Positions 10,601 to 18,013 of a stretch of 64,000 bases of DNA are shown here, in pieces. The position numbers and the translations under genes were made by a program. The number at the start of each line of letters is the position of its first letter. The stretch's first letter is position 1. Source of the DNA: Flavobacteriales bacterium. GTDB taxonomy: Bacteria; Bacteroidota; Bacteroidia; Flavobacteriales_D; Parvicellaceae. Where the stretch lies: contig JAOASC010000001.1 in assembly GCA_025210295.1 (NCBI GenBank), positions 1-64,000 of the forward strand, written 5' to 3'. The notes under the pieces are model-generated. The model was not told where the DNA came from. It searched no databases and saw only the letters and a program-made list of their open reading frames with translations.

Positions 10601-13600
10601 TATAGGGTTTATTTGGATGGGGTTATTTGAAGATATAGGCTTATCTTTTAAATCTACATTCTTCACTTTCACATAACCAACGGTAGCACTTTTATCTCCA
10701 TAAGTATTCGGTACAACATCACAATAACCAGTTACAAAGTCATAATGTCCCTTATTATCCAGATCTAATAAAAAACGAAAATATAATTTCTCTTCTTTTT
10801 CTCCAGAATTTAATTGATAATCTATTGCATTCGTTCCTGGTAGCTTTTCAAAAAACAAATAGTTATAATTGTTATTGGCCACCCCTCCTTCGAAAAGAAT
10901 ATTATTAGGGGTACTTGAAGCTGTTTCTCCTACTCCGACCACCTTAACCATTTGCATTGCTCTTCGATCTTGCACATAAGCATAATCGTCTGTTTCATAA
11001 TTAACATTGATTTTTCCTCCAGAGGGTAATGTGATCGCTGTTAAAGCCCAAGCAGCAGCGTTTTGATCTTCTTCTGCCTTATCTTGTTTAACATAGGGAT
11101 ATTCTGGGTTTGATAACACTCCATTATCAGCCAAATCAAATGGATTATTTTTACTCACACTTGAGGGTTGTTGAGGGTTTTCTTTATATCCTCCCCAAAC
11201 ATTGTAGCCCTTTAAGTTATAAGAGGGATTAATCCCATCATAATCAAACTCATAAGGACTCCATTTAGCCTTATAAGAGTTTCCATAAGTAAAATAGACT
11301 TTTTTAAGTGTTAATTTACCTCTACCAGCTTGAGCATTAGGAAGGTTTGTTCGACAAAGCTCTTCTCCAGATGGTGCATATTCAAAATGTACTTCTTTGA
11401 TTGGTGTTAGGTTTGAGTAATCACCATTATTTGTATAATTCGTATTCCAATCCCCTTTGGCATATAAGGAAATTTTATCTAATTTTTTCATTGTTCGCTC
11501 GCTACTTCCTGCTGTTGGGACATTTGATCCATTCTCATCTTCTACTTCATAAGCATCTGTTCTAGAAGAGGTGTGAAAAACAGCTACATGTGTCTTTGTT
11601 TCTATCGTCTTTAAATAACGGACATCTTTTTCCCCGTAGATATAACTTGCCTTTTCATCTTGGTGCTCTGCTTTTAATCCCTCATCATAATTAGCATGAT
11701 CTTTTTGATAAGGCACTCTCCATTTATAATTCGTTAAATCATTGTCATAATCAAAACGTGTATAGGTTCCATAATCAGCATCATCTGCTCCATTAGCATT
11801 AACATCTACATAATCATGAGATAATACCTCAGAAATTAAATAAGAATGGGCATAAGGTGGTAATTCTGTTTTAGAGTAAAACTCATCTTTTCCTCTTCCA
11901 TTCTTAGGTTTATTATCAGTATTATGGTTATATTCTACTAACCCCGTTTCTACATTCGATCTGGGCAATATTTTTCTTTCTGAAATAGCAAAAGTGACCT
12001 CTTTTTGAACATTATTATATACTGGAATCCCATATATATACCTTGATCCATCATTTTTAGTCACAGTAATTTCTGAAACATGGTGGTCTGGGGCTTGAGG
12101 CACCACATATTTTCTTACCCCTACAACAGCTGCTTCAGCTTTAGTTAGTGTTGAGATCAATTGGTTTCTATTTACTCTTTTTGAACGTTGTAAATCCAAA
12201 TTACCAGTATGATGTGTGATATAGCCATCCTCTCCTTTTTCTTTTAATTTTGGTAATGTTTTTACTCCCCAAGCTCCATGACGTTTTAGGGGGATTTGAA
12301 CAGGTTTATCTCCCGAAATTTGCTTAAAAACAGCATCGTGGTCTACTGCTAACTCTCCTGACTGTTTGTAATAATAAGGCTCATATAAGTCGTTGGCATT
12401 ATTTTCAAAATTAGTAGTGTTTTCTCCTTTAAAACGAAATACAGAAAGGGCCTCATTATCTTGTTGCCAGACCCCACTATAACTGTTAGAAACATTGATT
12501 TTTATATCAGTACCTAAGTCCGCTAAATTACCCGATGCAAAATCGATATTTCCATTAGCTGACCCAGAAAAGCTATACGCTGTATTATCGTACACAGCTC
12601 CTACTTCACCACGGTATGGACGAAAACCTCCAGATACCCCTTGACCTTGTATTGAATAAGCGTCATAAGTATAATTAGTAATTGGCAAATTGGTAGTTCC
12701 ATCATTATAACTAGCATCTTTTTCACGATTAAAATCGAGCATAGCTCTTGAACCTGCATGTTCGGAGTTTAAATATCCGTATGCTTTATGCGAAACTTCT
12801 TTCCCATTATTTTTTAACCACGCACTAGAATACATTGCTCCAATGTCAGCTGCTCCTTTTGCTCCAAATAGTTTTGTACCAATCTTAACTCCAAATGATA
12901 CACTTAAACTGTTTCGTTCTTGATTAATTTGAGGGGTATAGGTGTTGGGCACTAAATTAATCGTTCCTGCTAAACTACCTGATGATGCTTTATCCGATTT
13001 TCTTTCATTACTTACTGTGTGACTCAAGCTTGTTCCCGATAAGCCTCCAATTGTATTAAAGCTTAACCCTAAACTTGTTGATGACTTTGCATCTTTTCTA
13101 TTCTCCTCGTTTTTTAAATCTTTATCATAAGAGACAGAAGGTGAAATACTTAGACCTCCACTTGTATTCCCCTGCAATCCTAAATTCGCATTAAAAGCTC
13201 CCATATTTGCACGCATATTAAGCGATGTTGAGATGCTCAACCCATTGTAGTTATTGTGTTGAATTCCTAATCCAAAACTTGAAATACCGATGTGATCATC
13301 AACTGCAAAACCAAACATCTCATTTGGTCCAAAACCTAAATCTACACCTAAAGTTGTATGGGGTTTCATATAAGTTGTTTTTTTCACTTGATCTCCATTA
13401 AAGTCATCTGGCAAACCTCTCATATTACGGTTAATCACTCCTGGGTTAATATTCCAGCCCAAGCCTACCCAACTGGCCTCCTGATCCATTGTAATTCCAG
13501 CGTTATAAACCATATTCACAGGATACCCTCCCACGTCTAGTAAAGGGATATTATAATTAAAATCTCCTGAGCTTAAGTCTACCATGTCAGAAGTGCCAAC

Positions 13601-13750
13601 AGGAGCAAAACTTTGTACCTCTGGCTGACTAGGTCCACCAGTTAAGGCAAAAGTAGCTGTAGGATACGTCACTTGAAATATCATACTGATTGATAAATAA
13701 ACTGCCATTCCTCTGGCTACATAACTGTCTCTTATTCTTTGTAAAATCAT
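7604..13750 (-). CDS. 2048-residue RHS-partner surface protein
   Basis: This very large secreted protein starts with a long N-terminal region and hydrophobic stretch (MAVYLSISMIFQV, residues about 15-27), then a segment around GGPSQPEVQSF and SGDFNYNIPLLDVGGYPVN (about 37-80). That segment is typical of large Bacteroidetes proteins found beside RHS genes. The central part is beta-rich with many Tyr/Asn/Gly motifs. The extreme C-terminus has a single RHS-like strand pair (YEYDEEGKLLRIKKETERG). Its start overlaps the upstream lipoprotein gene by four bases (ATGA), which implies translational coupling. It probably forms part of, or presents, the surface structure carried by the RHS giant two genes downstream. 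I do not know an experimentally assigned function. Confidence 0.75.
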   Translation of the reverse strand: MILQRIRDSYVARGMAVYLSISMIFQVTYPTATFALTGGPSQPEVQSFAPVGTSDMVDLSSGDFNYNIPLLDVGGYPVNMVYNAGITMDQEASWVGLGWNINPGVINRNMRGLPDDFNGDQVKKTTYMKPHTTLGVDLGFGPNEMFGFAVDDHIGISSFGLGIQHNNYNGLSISTSLNMRANMGAFNANLGLQGNTSGGLSISPSVSYDKDLKNEENRKDAKSSTSLGLSFNTIGGLSGTSLSHTVSNERKSDKASSGSLAGTINLVPNTYTPQINQERNSLSVSFGVKIGTKLFGAKGAADIGAMYSSAWLKNNGKEVSHKAYGYLNSEHAGSRAMLDFNREKDASYNDGTTNLPITNYTYDAYSIQGQGVSGGFRPYRGEVGAVYDNTAYSFSGSANGNIDFASGNLADLGTDIKINVSNSYSGVWQQDNEALSVFRFKGENTTNFENNANDLYEPYYYKQSGELAVDHDAVFKQISGDKPVQIPLKRHGAWGVKTLPKLKEKGEDGYITHHTGNLDLQRSKRVNRNQLISTLTKAEAAVVGVRKYVVPQAPDHHVSEITVTKNDGSRYIYGIPVYNNVQKEVTFAISERKILPRSNVETGLVEYNHNTDNKPKNGRGKDEFYSKTELPPYAHSYLISEVLSHDYVDVNANGADDADYGTYTRFDYDNDLTNYKWRVPYQKDHANYDEGLKAEHQDEKASYIYGEKDVRYLKTIETKTHVAVFHTSSRTDAYEVEDENGSNVPTAGSSERTMKKLDKISLYAKGDWNTNYTNNGDYSNLTPIKEVHFEYAPSGEELCRTNLPNAQAGRGKLTLKKVYFTYGNSYKAKWSPYEFDYDGINPSYNLKGYNVWGGYKENPQQPSSVSKNNPFDLADNGVLSNPEYPYVKQDKAEEDQNAAAWALTAITLPSGGKINVNYETDDYAYVQDRRAMQMVKVVGVGETASSTPNNILFEGGVANNNYNYLFFEKLPGTNAIDYQLNSGEKEEKLYFRFLLDLDNKGHYDFVTGYCDVVPNTYGDKSATVGYVKVKNVDLKDKPISSNNPIQINPIAKAGWNYTRIHLPKIAGNQPNNLPASDGTAQGVKNLAKAIANAAMIRDVINLARGVNTRLKQNRYSQKFKQEKSWIRLTNPNGYKLGGGSRVKSITMSDEWESMVSNGAGSTSVYGQEYSYETENADEEMISSGVATYEPIQSKENPFIQPIFMTTKHLLVPDDEHFIEEPLGESFFPSPTVTYSRVTVKNIVPTGINNHKSGKVVHEFYTSKDYPTIVDNDLLTPERRSTFAKFSLVRGFQKDFMNASQGYVVINNDMNGKQKAQWVYAEGAKQHLSGVEYLYQLDATSMNMTSSTDDPFEETTVNNRPGSLNNECMLIYKDGTVKAGTIGIEYDAVADFREQGTENTSQGANAGLSTFLVGFFPGVVPSIWPTFSYSHTRFRSAVFTKVINQHGILREVVAHDLGAKVSTKNLAWDAETGEVLLTSVKNEYADEIYTLNYPAHWGYDKMGLASENIGLETNIQYVSAGKYYNNKAAHYFVKGDEVLLKEDGGNHRKAWVLSVDESTNHIYLIDKSGNLIEEFIDNGNTHAADYNQLKVVRSGRRNQQALAIGSITMKQSPIKPNGSGGYYSIQDVITSANTNQNQILAASAVEYDDNWRTYGNGTDCGTTEKGCAKLPVNTIVNPFLMNIQGAWRTKKSSLFLGERNQTNTDVYGNTPNASLDLRKDGSYSTFTPFWNYNTTEETWEGSGSGWTWASLISNYTPYGQEVENKDALARYSAAVFGYNHSLAIAVANNARQNQIAFDGFEDYAFDSDDACLNNKHFGFECYTNAITSTQAHSGRNSIMVNTVYTGEGQRSVQAQGTLTSILPSNQADDIPYTVKSNDIIAPFGPSTVFNADEIESSQTAVAYVFSYWQKELRDNNEVLDYSSIQPSIKVNGVEVLGTPYAKGKIIDGWQKVTYSFEIQNGTTGDIVVKFEDPMGTVPSYVDDIRIHPFNSSMKTYVYDPLSLRLWAELDDNNYATFYEYDEEGKLLRIKKETERGIQTIQESRSSSVK

Positions 13751-14337
13751 ACCTTAGGTTCTTCTAATGTGGGTATTGCGTTTAATTCTTCTTGAGTGTA
13801 ATGAAAATTTAAAGGTCCTAAATTGAAGACCTCTTCATTAAAATGAAAAGTGAGGGGAGTATTTAATTCAATATCTTTAAATAAAACATTCAATGTTAAT
13901 TCAGGGCTTATTCCATAATTTCTATCCATAACAACATCTGTTGCAGCTATAGTTTCTTTTCCCTCTCGACGGATTTCTATGTGTTGTTTTATTGTATTAG
14001 TATAGTAATACACTCTGGCTTGATATGCTTTTTCATCTTTAAGCTTATATTTTAATATTGGAATTGCTGAATGATTACTTAACTGTAACTTAAAAGCCAA
14101 CATCCCTTTGTAATCTGTGACGGTTGTTTCTGGGCCTTTATTTCTCATGTATATACTCTCAGCAGGAATTAGCGCTGCCGAAACAGTAATATCCTCAATG
14201 GATTTTGACTTCGTTAATGTAGCATGATTGGCAATATACCAACTTTTATAAGCTGTTTCTTCTACATAATCTCGACCAGATTGACAGGCAGAAAATAGTC
14301 CTCCTATAAGCAATATGTATATTATCCTCTTCATCAC
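13747..14337 (-). CDS. Lipoprotein of the RHS operon
   Basis: A 196-residue protein with a lipoprotein signal peptide: charged start MMKR, hydrophobic core and lipobox FSAC, giving lipidated Cys18. The remainder has no family I recognise and looks mostly beta-stranded (for example RVYYYTN, HIEIRREG, LTFHFNEEVF). Its start overlaps the end of the Skp-like gene by four bases and its end overlaps the start of the 2048-residue gene by four bases. All three should therefore be made together. It may anchor or guide the giant protein at the outer membrane, an inference from position only. Confidence 0.7.
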   Translation of the reverse strand: MMKRIIYILLIGGLFSACQSGRDYVEETAYKSWYIANHATLTKSKSIEDITVSAALIPAESIYMRNKGPETTVTDYKGMLAFKLQLSNHSAIPILKYKLKDEKAYQARVYYYTNTIKQHIEIRREGKETIAATDVVMDRNYGISPELTLNVLFKDIELNTPLTFHFNEEVFNLGPLNFHYTQEELNAIPTLEEPKV

Positions 14338-14831
14338 TTTCCTTTATATTTTGTGTTACTATATGTAATAAGAGCTGGAGTGACATCCATACCATTTTTA
14401 GCATACAATAAATTACCATTTCCTGCTCCTAATAATAAATCCAGTTCTTGTTCTTCTGAATAAGCCTTTATATACCCATTCAACTGTTTCATAATTTGTT
14501 CATCATACTGTTCGGCTAACCTCTCATGCGCTTCATTAAATGCTTTTTCTTTGGTTACCAGTTCATTGTACAAGAGTTGATGTTTTTTTATGGCCTCTTC
14601 AGTTGGGACTTCAACCTCTTCTATTTTCTTTTTGAGTTCTACCAACTCAATTTTTAGACTATCTAATGAAATTTTAGAAGCCATTTTTTTTGCTTCTAGC
14701 TGAGTTGTTAGTTCTTCTGTAAGGGTAAAGCTCTCAAATAATAATTGACTATCTGCATAAGCAACCTTGGGTGTTTGTTTACAACTTGTCCAAACAATTA
14801 ATCCTAATACTATAATTCCAAATACTCTCAT
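14334..14831 (-). CDS. OmpH/Skp-like periplasmic chaperone lipoprotein
   Basis: A 165-residue lipoprotein (lipobox WTSC, Cys17) with a small head (KVAYADSQLLFESF), a long charged coiled-coil hairpin (about residues 40-120, rich in K, E and L) and a return segment ending in LLYAKNGMDVTPALI. This arrangement, including the final A.NG.D.T..LI motif, is typical of the OmpH/Skp family. Skp proteins are trimeric jellyfish-shaped holdases that keep outer-membrane or exported polypeptides unfolded. Most Skp proteins are soluble, so the lipid anchor is a variation. Its place just before the giant secreted proteins suggests a dedicated chaperone for their export. Confidence 0.75.
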   Translation of the reverse strand: MRVFGIIVLGLIVWTSCKQTPKVAYADSQLLFESFTLTEELTTQLEAKKMASKISLDSLKIELVELKKKIEEVEVPTEEAIKKHQLLYNELVTKEKAFNEAHERLAEQYDEQIMKQLNGYIKAYSEEQELDLLLGAGNGNLLYAKNGMDVTPALITYSNTKYKGK

Positions 14832-14843
14832 TTAACTTATTTT

Positions 14844-17069
14844 CTATAACTTGAATCTTAATTGTTTCACTTCATTTTTTTCATTGGTTACTTTTAAGAG
14901 ATAGTAACCATTGGCTAACCCTAAACTTGAAAAATCAATTGATAAATGATTATCACCTTGAACTATTGGTAAAACTGGTAAACTAACAGAAACTGGGGAA
15001 TTATTAAGGTCAATAATTTTATAGTTTAGATTTCCATTAGATGGTGTGTATCTTTCATAATAATGAAAATTTAACGCGTCCTCAACTAACTCATAATACC
15101 CGCCTGTTAAATGAGTATTCAATGGATAATACAAGGTATTTTTAGGGCTATAAAATGTTGTATAAATATTATTAATTTCATAGTTTGGATATCGAGTACA
15201 AACATCTACATAAAGCTCTTCATTGGGATCTACAGCTTCCGTCTTAATGAAATCAACTTTCCCATTAGGACTTAGTTTTTTATAGCTAATTTCTCCTCCT
15301 ACTCTTGTTACTTCAATAATATCTCCGGGGGATAAATTCCTTCCATACCCGTCAAATTTGTTTCCATTGATGAATACTTGATGATCTATACTTGAAAAAT
15401 GTGCTATTGTATTATAATTTGACAATCCAATCATTGCATAGAACTCATTTCCATTGACTACATAAGTTAGTTTACCATTGGCATTGGCTGGTAGTTTATT
15501 GGTTGACAAAGCTCCTGCTTGCCATGTCGGCGTATTTGCATTTGAAGTGAGGACATTGGTTGAAGCAGCTAATGTATAATTTTCTATATGCTGCCAATTG
15601 ACTTGATAACTTTCTTCTTCTTCGACTGTAAATGTTTTTACTAAAGTTTCTCCTGTTCCATCGGTTACTGTTAAGGTATAGTTACCCGCAGTTAAACCTG
15701 ATAAATCTTGTGTAGTAGCTCCATTAGACCAACTGTAACTTATTGGACTGGGGCCTGTAACATTAACATCTATACTCCCTAAAGTATTAAAGGAGCTATT
15801 TTCATGTTTTAAAATATGCTCTTCTATTGTTAAAGCTTGAGAAAAAGTTGAATAAAGCGAATTCAATTGTCTATTAAGAAAACGGATAGAAACATCTACA
15901 TATAGTTCTTTAGTAGGGTCTGTCGTTTGCTCTTTTAAGACATGTTGAACGCCATTAATATCGTGTTTACGGTAAATCATTTGATTTCCATAACGTTCTA
16001 ATATTAATGTATCTCCTATATTGATGTTTCCATACCCATCTAAAAAATGGTTATTTACTCCATAGAGGTAAAATTTGTAATCTAGAGAAGTATAAGAAGC
16101 TACTTCATTGTATTCGGAAAAACCAAACATCAAATAACTTTCATTACCTGCATAAACGTAAGTTATTTTACCATTGGTATTGGCTTCTAATTTATTGGTT
16201 GACAAAGCTCCTCCATCCCACTGATAAGAAGAATTTTTGGTAAGTTCTCCAGTTGTAGAATTTTCTTCTAAGTTTTGAATATTTCGCCAATCTACTAGGT
16301 AACTTTCTTCAGAATGAATAATAAAACTTTTAGAAAGTGTCTGGCTATTACCATCTGTTACTGTCAAAGTATAGGTTCCTGCTGACAATCCACTGATGTC
16401 TTGAGTAGTAGCTACTACGGTTCCTCCATTGGACCATGAATAAGACAACGGTGCTTCTCCTGTAACGTTGACATCTATACTTCCTAAGGTATTATTGGTT
16501 GTATTTTGATGATGTAATAAATGTTGTTCTATTGTTAATCCATCTTCAAAATCACAATGCATATTATTGAGTGAATAGTTGGCAAATCTGATTGATAAAT
16601 CGATAAATAATTCTTTTGTAGGATCTGTAGTTTCTGCTGTTAAAGTAACCTGATTACCATTTAAATGGTGTATATGACGGAATACTTGACTCCCTATTCG
16701 TTCGAGTATTAACGTATCTCCTGCGGTCACAGCTCCATAACCATCCAAATACTTGGTCGCTACACCATACAAATAAAATTTATGTAAAAAACCTGTATAT
16801 GTTGCAACTTCGTTATATTCTGCAAATCCAAACATTAAATAATGTTCACTTCCTCCAACTACATAAGTAATTTTCCCATCAGTATTAGCTGCTAATTTAT
16901 TAGTAGATAGTGCTCCTGCATCCCAAGCTGCTGTTGATGTTTTAGTCACAATATTAGTAGACGCATCAACTGAAACATTTCTAAGCAAATGCCAATTAAC
17001 CTGATGCTGCGCCAACAAGGTTGTTATTACTATTAGCTGGAATAGTATTAAAAAAATTATTTTTCTCAT
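14844..17069 (-). CDS. Secreted triple-repeat protein with SprB-like repeats and T9SS-like tail
   Basis: This 741-residue protein has a signal peptide (cleavage near LLAQ). Three copies of a roughly 150-residue module start near residues 25, 258 and 485. Each begins V(N/D)W and contains W.(A/G)GALSTNKL.AN. and DGYG motifs. After the first two copies comes an SprB-like beta repeat (SYSWSNG ... DLSGLTAGNYTLTVTDG). The C-terminal 70 residues end in GYYLLKVTNEKNEVKQLRFK, the usual shape of a type A T9SS sorting domain. It is therefore probably exported by T9SS and attached to the surface. The module looks like a ligand-binding beta sandwich, but I cannot name the ligand. Gaps of about 12-13 bases on both sides place it in the RHS operon. 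Confidence 0.8.
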   Translation of the reverse strand: MRKIIFLILFQLIVITTLLAQHQVNWHLLRNVSVDASTNIVTKTSTAAWDAGALSTNKLAANTDGKITYVVGGSEHYLMFGFAEYNEVATYTGFLHKFYLYGVATKYLDGYGAVTAGDTLILERIGSQVFRHIHHLNGNQVTLTAETTDPTKELFIDLSIRFANYSLNNMHCDFEDGLTIEQHLLHHQNTTNNTLGSIDVNVTGEAPLSYSWSNGGTVVATTQDISGLSAGTYTLTVTDGNSQTLSKSFIIHSEESYLVDWRNIQNLEENSTTGELTKNSSYQWDGGALSTNKLEANTNGKITYVYAGNESYLMFGFSEYNEVASYTSLDYKFYLYGVNNHFLDGYGNINIGDTLILERYGNQMIYRKHDINGVQHVLKEQTTDPTKELYVDVSIRFLNRQLNSLYSTFSQALTIEEHILKHENSSFNTLGSIDVNVTGPSPISYSWSNGATTQDLSGLTAGNYTLTVTDGTGETLVKTFTVEEEESYQVNWQHIENYTLAASTNVLTSNANTPTWQAGALSTNKLPANANGKLTYVVNGNEFYAMIGLSNYNTIAHFSSIDHQVFINGNKFDGYGRNLSPGDIIEVTRVGGEISYKKLSPNGKVDFIKTEAVDPNEELYVDVCTRYPNYEINNIYTTFYSPKNTLYYPLNTHLTGGYYELVEDALNFHYYERYTPSNGNLNYKIIDLNNSPVSVSLPVLPIVQGDNHLSIDFSSLGLANGYYLLKVTNEKNEVKQLRFKL

Positions 17070-17082
17070 CTATTTTATATTT

Positions 17083-17520
17083 TTATTGATGGTACTGAGC
17101 TGTAGAAACTGAAGAATAATTACCATTATAATCTTCTGAGTAAATCTCTAAGTACAAATGGTCACTTTGTAAATTTGGCATTAACACCATTTTCATTTCT
17201 TCACCAGTATAGACAAAACCTGAATTATTCTCAGAAATTAAATCTCCTACTGTTACAAAACCTGTCTTTACATCTCCTGCCCCCGCTGTGCTTCCGATTT
17301 TATAATGAACTTTATGGATGGATACTCCACTAATTAACGCCCCATCTACAACTATTCTTGATTCCCCATGAGCATTTTCTGTATCTATTATTGGATCTAT
17401 AATATCAACGCCAATCACTCCTTTTTCCAATTGTAGTTCTGAAAAAATAATTTGTTGAGAAAAGTAATCTATTGAAATGAATGTGCTGACAATGATGCTT
17501 ATTAATGTTAATTTTTTCAT
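17083..17520 (-). CDS. Small secreted protein, first gene of the RHS operon
   Basis: A 145-residue protein with an N-terminal signal sequence (MKKLTLISIIVSTFISIDYFSQ) and a beta-rich mature part (for example VIGVDIIDPI, YLEIYSEDYNGNYSSV). I do not recognise a family. It is the first gene after the predicted promoter at 17640-17671, leaving an untranslated leader of about 110 bases, and is followed after 13 bases by the triple-repeat protein. No T9SS tail is visible. Confidence 0.65.
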   Translation of the reverse strand: MKKLTLISIIVSTFISIDYFSQQIIFSELQLEKGVIGVDIIDPIIDTENAHGESRIVVDGALISGVSIHKVHYKIGSTAGAGDVKTGFVTVGDLISENNSGFVYTGEEMKMVLMPNLQSDHLYLEIYSEDYNGNYSSVSTAQYHQ

Positions 17521-17639
17521 ATGTTTTGTTGTTTTGTATATAATCTAATGCAATTTTACCATTTTTGGTACTCATCTATATTAATCACTTATTTAACGGT
17601 CGTTTTTTAATAGCTTTTGTGCGTCTTTATACTGGTTTA

Positions 17640-17671
17640 CAAAATTAGACCTCATAAGATTTGTATTCCAA
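17640..17671 (-). promoter_or_regulatory. Bacteroidetes-type promoter for the RHS operon
   Basis: Read on the minus strand, TTG (17671-17669) is followed after 21 bases by TAATTTTG (17647-17640). This matches the flavobacterial consensus TTG-N17-23-TAnnTTTG. It points toward the seven-gene RHS operon, with its first start codon about 120 bases downstream. Confidence 0.6.
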
Positions 17672-17755
17672 TTTTGTTATAAACAGTAATTTTTAAAATG
17701 TCAGTTTTTATCAATGAATAAAACCTTCTTTACTGTTAACAAAAACAAAGCACTA

Positions 17756-17817
17756 AGTATAAAAACCTACCTAGTATAAGTACAAAAACACAGCGCTAAA
17801 ATCAGTATAAAAACCTA
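17756..17817. repeat. Two direct copies of AGTATAAAAACCTA
   Basis: Exact 14-base copies lie at 17756-17769 and 17804-17817. A related sequence (GTATAAAAACCAAC) lies upstream of the caspase-like gene at 38757-38770, with a one-base-shorter version at 38576-38588. The copies here lie about 85-180 bases upstream of the predicted RHS promoter, so they could be binding sites for a regulator. That is inference. Confidence 0.5.
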
Positions 17818-17943
17818 TTCTTAATCTTTACTTAACACAAAGATCTAGGATAACAACGTAATTTTTTTACGGTTAAAAAACACCATATCATTTTTCTTAT
17901 AAAAAGAATAAAAAGGTATTCAGTTATTATCTTTTTCAACAAA

Positions 17944-17977
17944 AAAATGACTGCTATCAAAAGATAGCAGTCATTTT
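17944..17977 (-). terminator. Rho-independent terminator of the TGT-like operon
   Basis: A perfect 15-base-pair hairpin (arms 17944-17958 and 17963-17977, loop AAAA) is followed on the minus strand by a run of T. It lies about 40 bases after the stop of the TGT-like gene. With T on one side and A on the other it could also work in the opposite direction. Confidence 0.85.
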
Positions 17978-18013
17978 ACTTTATAGAGGATTACTCCAAA
18001 GCTTAGTAAGGTA

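Larger units (their letters stand above)
17521..18013. other. Intergenic region with short direct repeats
   Basis: This 493-base gap separates the RHS operon from the TGT-like operon, both on the minus strand. It holds the RHS promoter (17640-17671), two exact copies of a 14-base repeat AGTATAAAAACCTA (17756-17769 and 17804-17817, 48 bases apart) with a degenerate copy between them, and the terminator of the TGT-like operon (17944-17977). No coding frame is convincing here. Confidence 0.6.

Noticed and set aside
13358-13540. Short plus-strand open frames opposite the RHS-partner gene
   Set aside because: They are antisense to a 2048-residue coding frame with clear family motifs and have no promoter or ribosome signal.
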